From Clostridiaceae bacterium (lineage in GTDB: Bacteria; Bacillota; Clostridia; Acetivibrionales; DUMC01), in the NCBI GenBank assembly GCA_012512865.1, contig JAAZDH010000123.1:1-14303 (forward strand): 14,303 nucleotides of DNA, in the 5' to 3' direction. The stretch's first letter is position 1; each line of letters begins with the position of its first letter. The notes beneath the pieces were generated by a model. That model made no database searches. It was not told where the DNA came from and saw nothing but the letters and a program-made list of their open reading frames with translations. This document shows positions 13,367 to 14,303 of the stretch, piece after piece. The translations under genes were made by a program, and so were the position numbers.

Positions 13367-14230
13367 GTGAGGGCAACAACTGGAGAAAGAGTATTTAGTA
13401 TTTTTAATTATACCATATTATTTATGGGAGCGGTGGTATGCCTGTTTCCATTTATACACGTCCTGGCGCTTTCACTTAGCAGTGAATCGGCTATTATATC
13501 GAACAAGGTCACAATATTTCCAGTGGAGATGAATACCAGGGCTTATGCAAATGCCCTTGGGAATTCCAGCTTAATATCGTCGTTTAAGTTTACGATACTC
13601 TTGACTGTACTTGGAACGATTGTCAACTTGTTTTTTACCGTAATAGGAGCTTATCCCCTTTCAAAAAGGGGTTTACCAGGGAAAAATATAGTGTGGATAT
13701 ATATTCTCATAACGATGTTTATAAGCGGGGGATTGATTCCCACGTATTTGGTAGTGAAAGCCCTTGGCTTAATAAACAGCATATGGGCATTGATATTACC
13801 GCAGGCTCTCAGCACCTTTAATCTTATTGTGATGAAAACTTATTTTCAGACAATACCGGAAAGCCTCGAAGAGTCTGCCAAGCTGGATGGATGCACGGAT
13901 ATAGGGGTATTAGTAAAGATCATACTGCCTTTGTCCATACCTATAATTGCAGCAATGACCCTGTTTTATGCGGTTGGTCACTGGAACCAGTTTTTCTCTG
14001 CACTAATATATATTAATGACTCCAAGAAATACACGCTTCAGCTAAGACTGAGGATGATGATACCAAGAGATCCGGGCAGCTTAATGCTGGAGGGGGATAT
14101 GGCGGAAGTGCCAAGGGAGTCATTAAAGGCGGCAGCGATTATTCTTTCTATTTTACCGATTATATTCGTATACCCATGGATGCAAAAATACTTCATCAAG
14201 GGAATGCTTATTGGTTCTATAAAAGCGTAA
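13367..14230 (+). CDS. Sugar ABC transporter permease, YtcP/LplC-type
   Basis: The second membrane subunit of the importer, partner of the LplB-type permease. From GTG 13367 it has 287 residues, near the family norm, with about six helices. Family motifs include the N-terminal LFPFIHVLALSLSS, the central FISGGLIPTYLVVKALGLINSIWALILP and the EAA loop EESAKLDGCTDIGVLVKIILP (about 168-188), where Ser-Ala replaces Ala-Ala. WNQFFSALIYI follows. The start is set by AGGGAGA (13352-13358), 8 nt upstream of GTG. The frame is open further upstream to 13256, inside the preceding permease gene, but that part has no ribosome binding site and would add 37 residues unlike the family. It is co-transcribed with the upstream permease. 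No terminator follows before the window ends. Confidence 0.9.
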   Translation: MRATTGERVFSIFNYTILFMGAVVCLFPFIHVLALSLSSESAIISNKVTIFPVEMNTRAYANALGNSSLISSFKFTILLTVLGTIVNLFFTVIGAYPLSKRGLPGKNIVWIYILITMFISGGLIPTYLVVKALGLINSIWALILPQALSTFNLIVMKTYFQTIPESLEESAKLDGCTDIGVLVKIILPLSIPIIAAMTLFYAVGHWNQFFSALIYINDSKKYTLQLRLRMMIPRDPGSLMLEGDMAEVPRESLKAAAIILSILPIIFVYPWMQKYFIKGMLIGSIKA

Positions 14231-14303
14231 TAAGGCAAGGCATATTAAAAATAAAAATTTAAGGTAAAGTCCAGCGGTTAAATGTCAAGACCTAAATTGG
14301 AAA
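14231..14303 (+). other. Region after the permeases, possible start of the next gene
   Basis: An ATG at 14282 opens a frame (MSRPKLE) that runs off the window. The nearest ribosome-binding-like AAGGTAAA is too far upstream to be convincing. A solute-binding lipoprotein gene is expected somewhere downstream in this type of operon, but these few codons do not look like a lipoprotein signal. Confidence 0.15.

Overview
The window looks like chromosomal DNA of a low-to-mid GC member of the Bacillota, most likely a clostridial anaerobe. This is inferred from strong AAGGAGG ribosome binding sites, frequent TTG/GTG starts, textbook -35/-10 promoters, intrinsic terminators, and gene families typical of Clostridia: a DUF362/4Fe-4S protein, a COG3044-type ABC-class ATPase, a zf-trcl zinc ribbon, a CofE-like ligase and an LplB/YtcP-type sugar ABC transporter. 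I cannot name the species.

Layout. A PfkB-family sugar kinase (+) ends in a probable terminator. A tRNA-Glu(CTC) gene (-) follows, with its own promoter and terminator. Then comes a 275-bp palindromic element (copy 1), a large ABC-class ATPase gene (-), and a 60-residue zinc-ribbon gene (-) with a structured leader. Rightward genes follow: an MFS-like transporter, a second copy of the palindromic element, and a two-gene operon of CofE-like gamma-glutamyl ligase plus purine-nucleoside phosphorylase. Next is a multi-pass membrane protein with a C-terminal PDZ domain. A convergent DUF362 ferredoxin-type gene (-) is split by one in-frame TAA. A gene-poor stretch of about 950 bp carries an amidohydrolase remnant, and two sugar ABC permease genes (+) run to the right edge.

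The two most notable signals are not protein genes. First, the roughly 98-nt leader of the zinc-ribbon gene can fold into two mutually exclusive structures. In one, an 11-bp stem buries the Shine-Dalgarno sequence. In the other, a 12-bp stem plus a small hairpin occupies the anti-SD strand and frees it. A good promoter sits just upstream of the first stem. This is the architecture of a translational riboswitch or RNA thermometer, and I recognise no known class. Second, the two ~275-bp palindromic elements are each flanked by a 9-bp target duplication, and between the copies their arms differ by paired, compensating substitutions.

The ligase and phosphorylase are probably co-transcribed (25-nt gap, one promoter). 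The two permeases form the membrane part of an importer whose binding protein and ATPase are not visible here. Short degenerate tandem repeats with a period of about 9-12 nt (18 in one case) recur at 5' ends of genes and between genes throughout the window, a local peculiarity of this genome.
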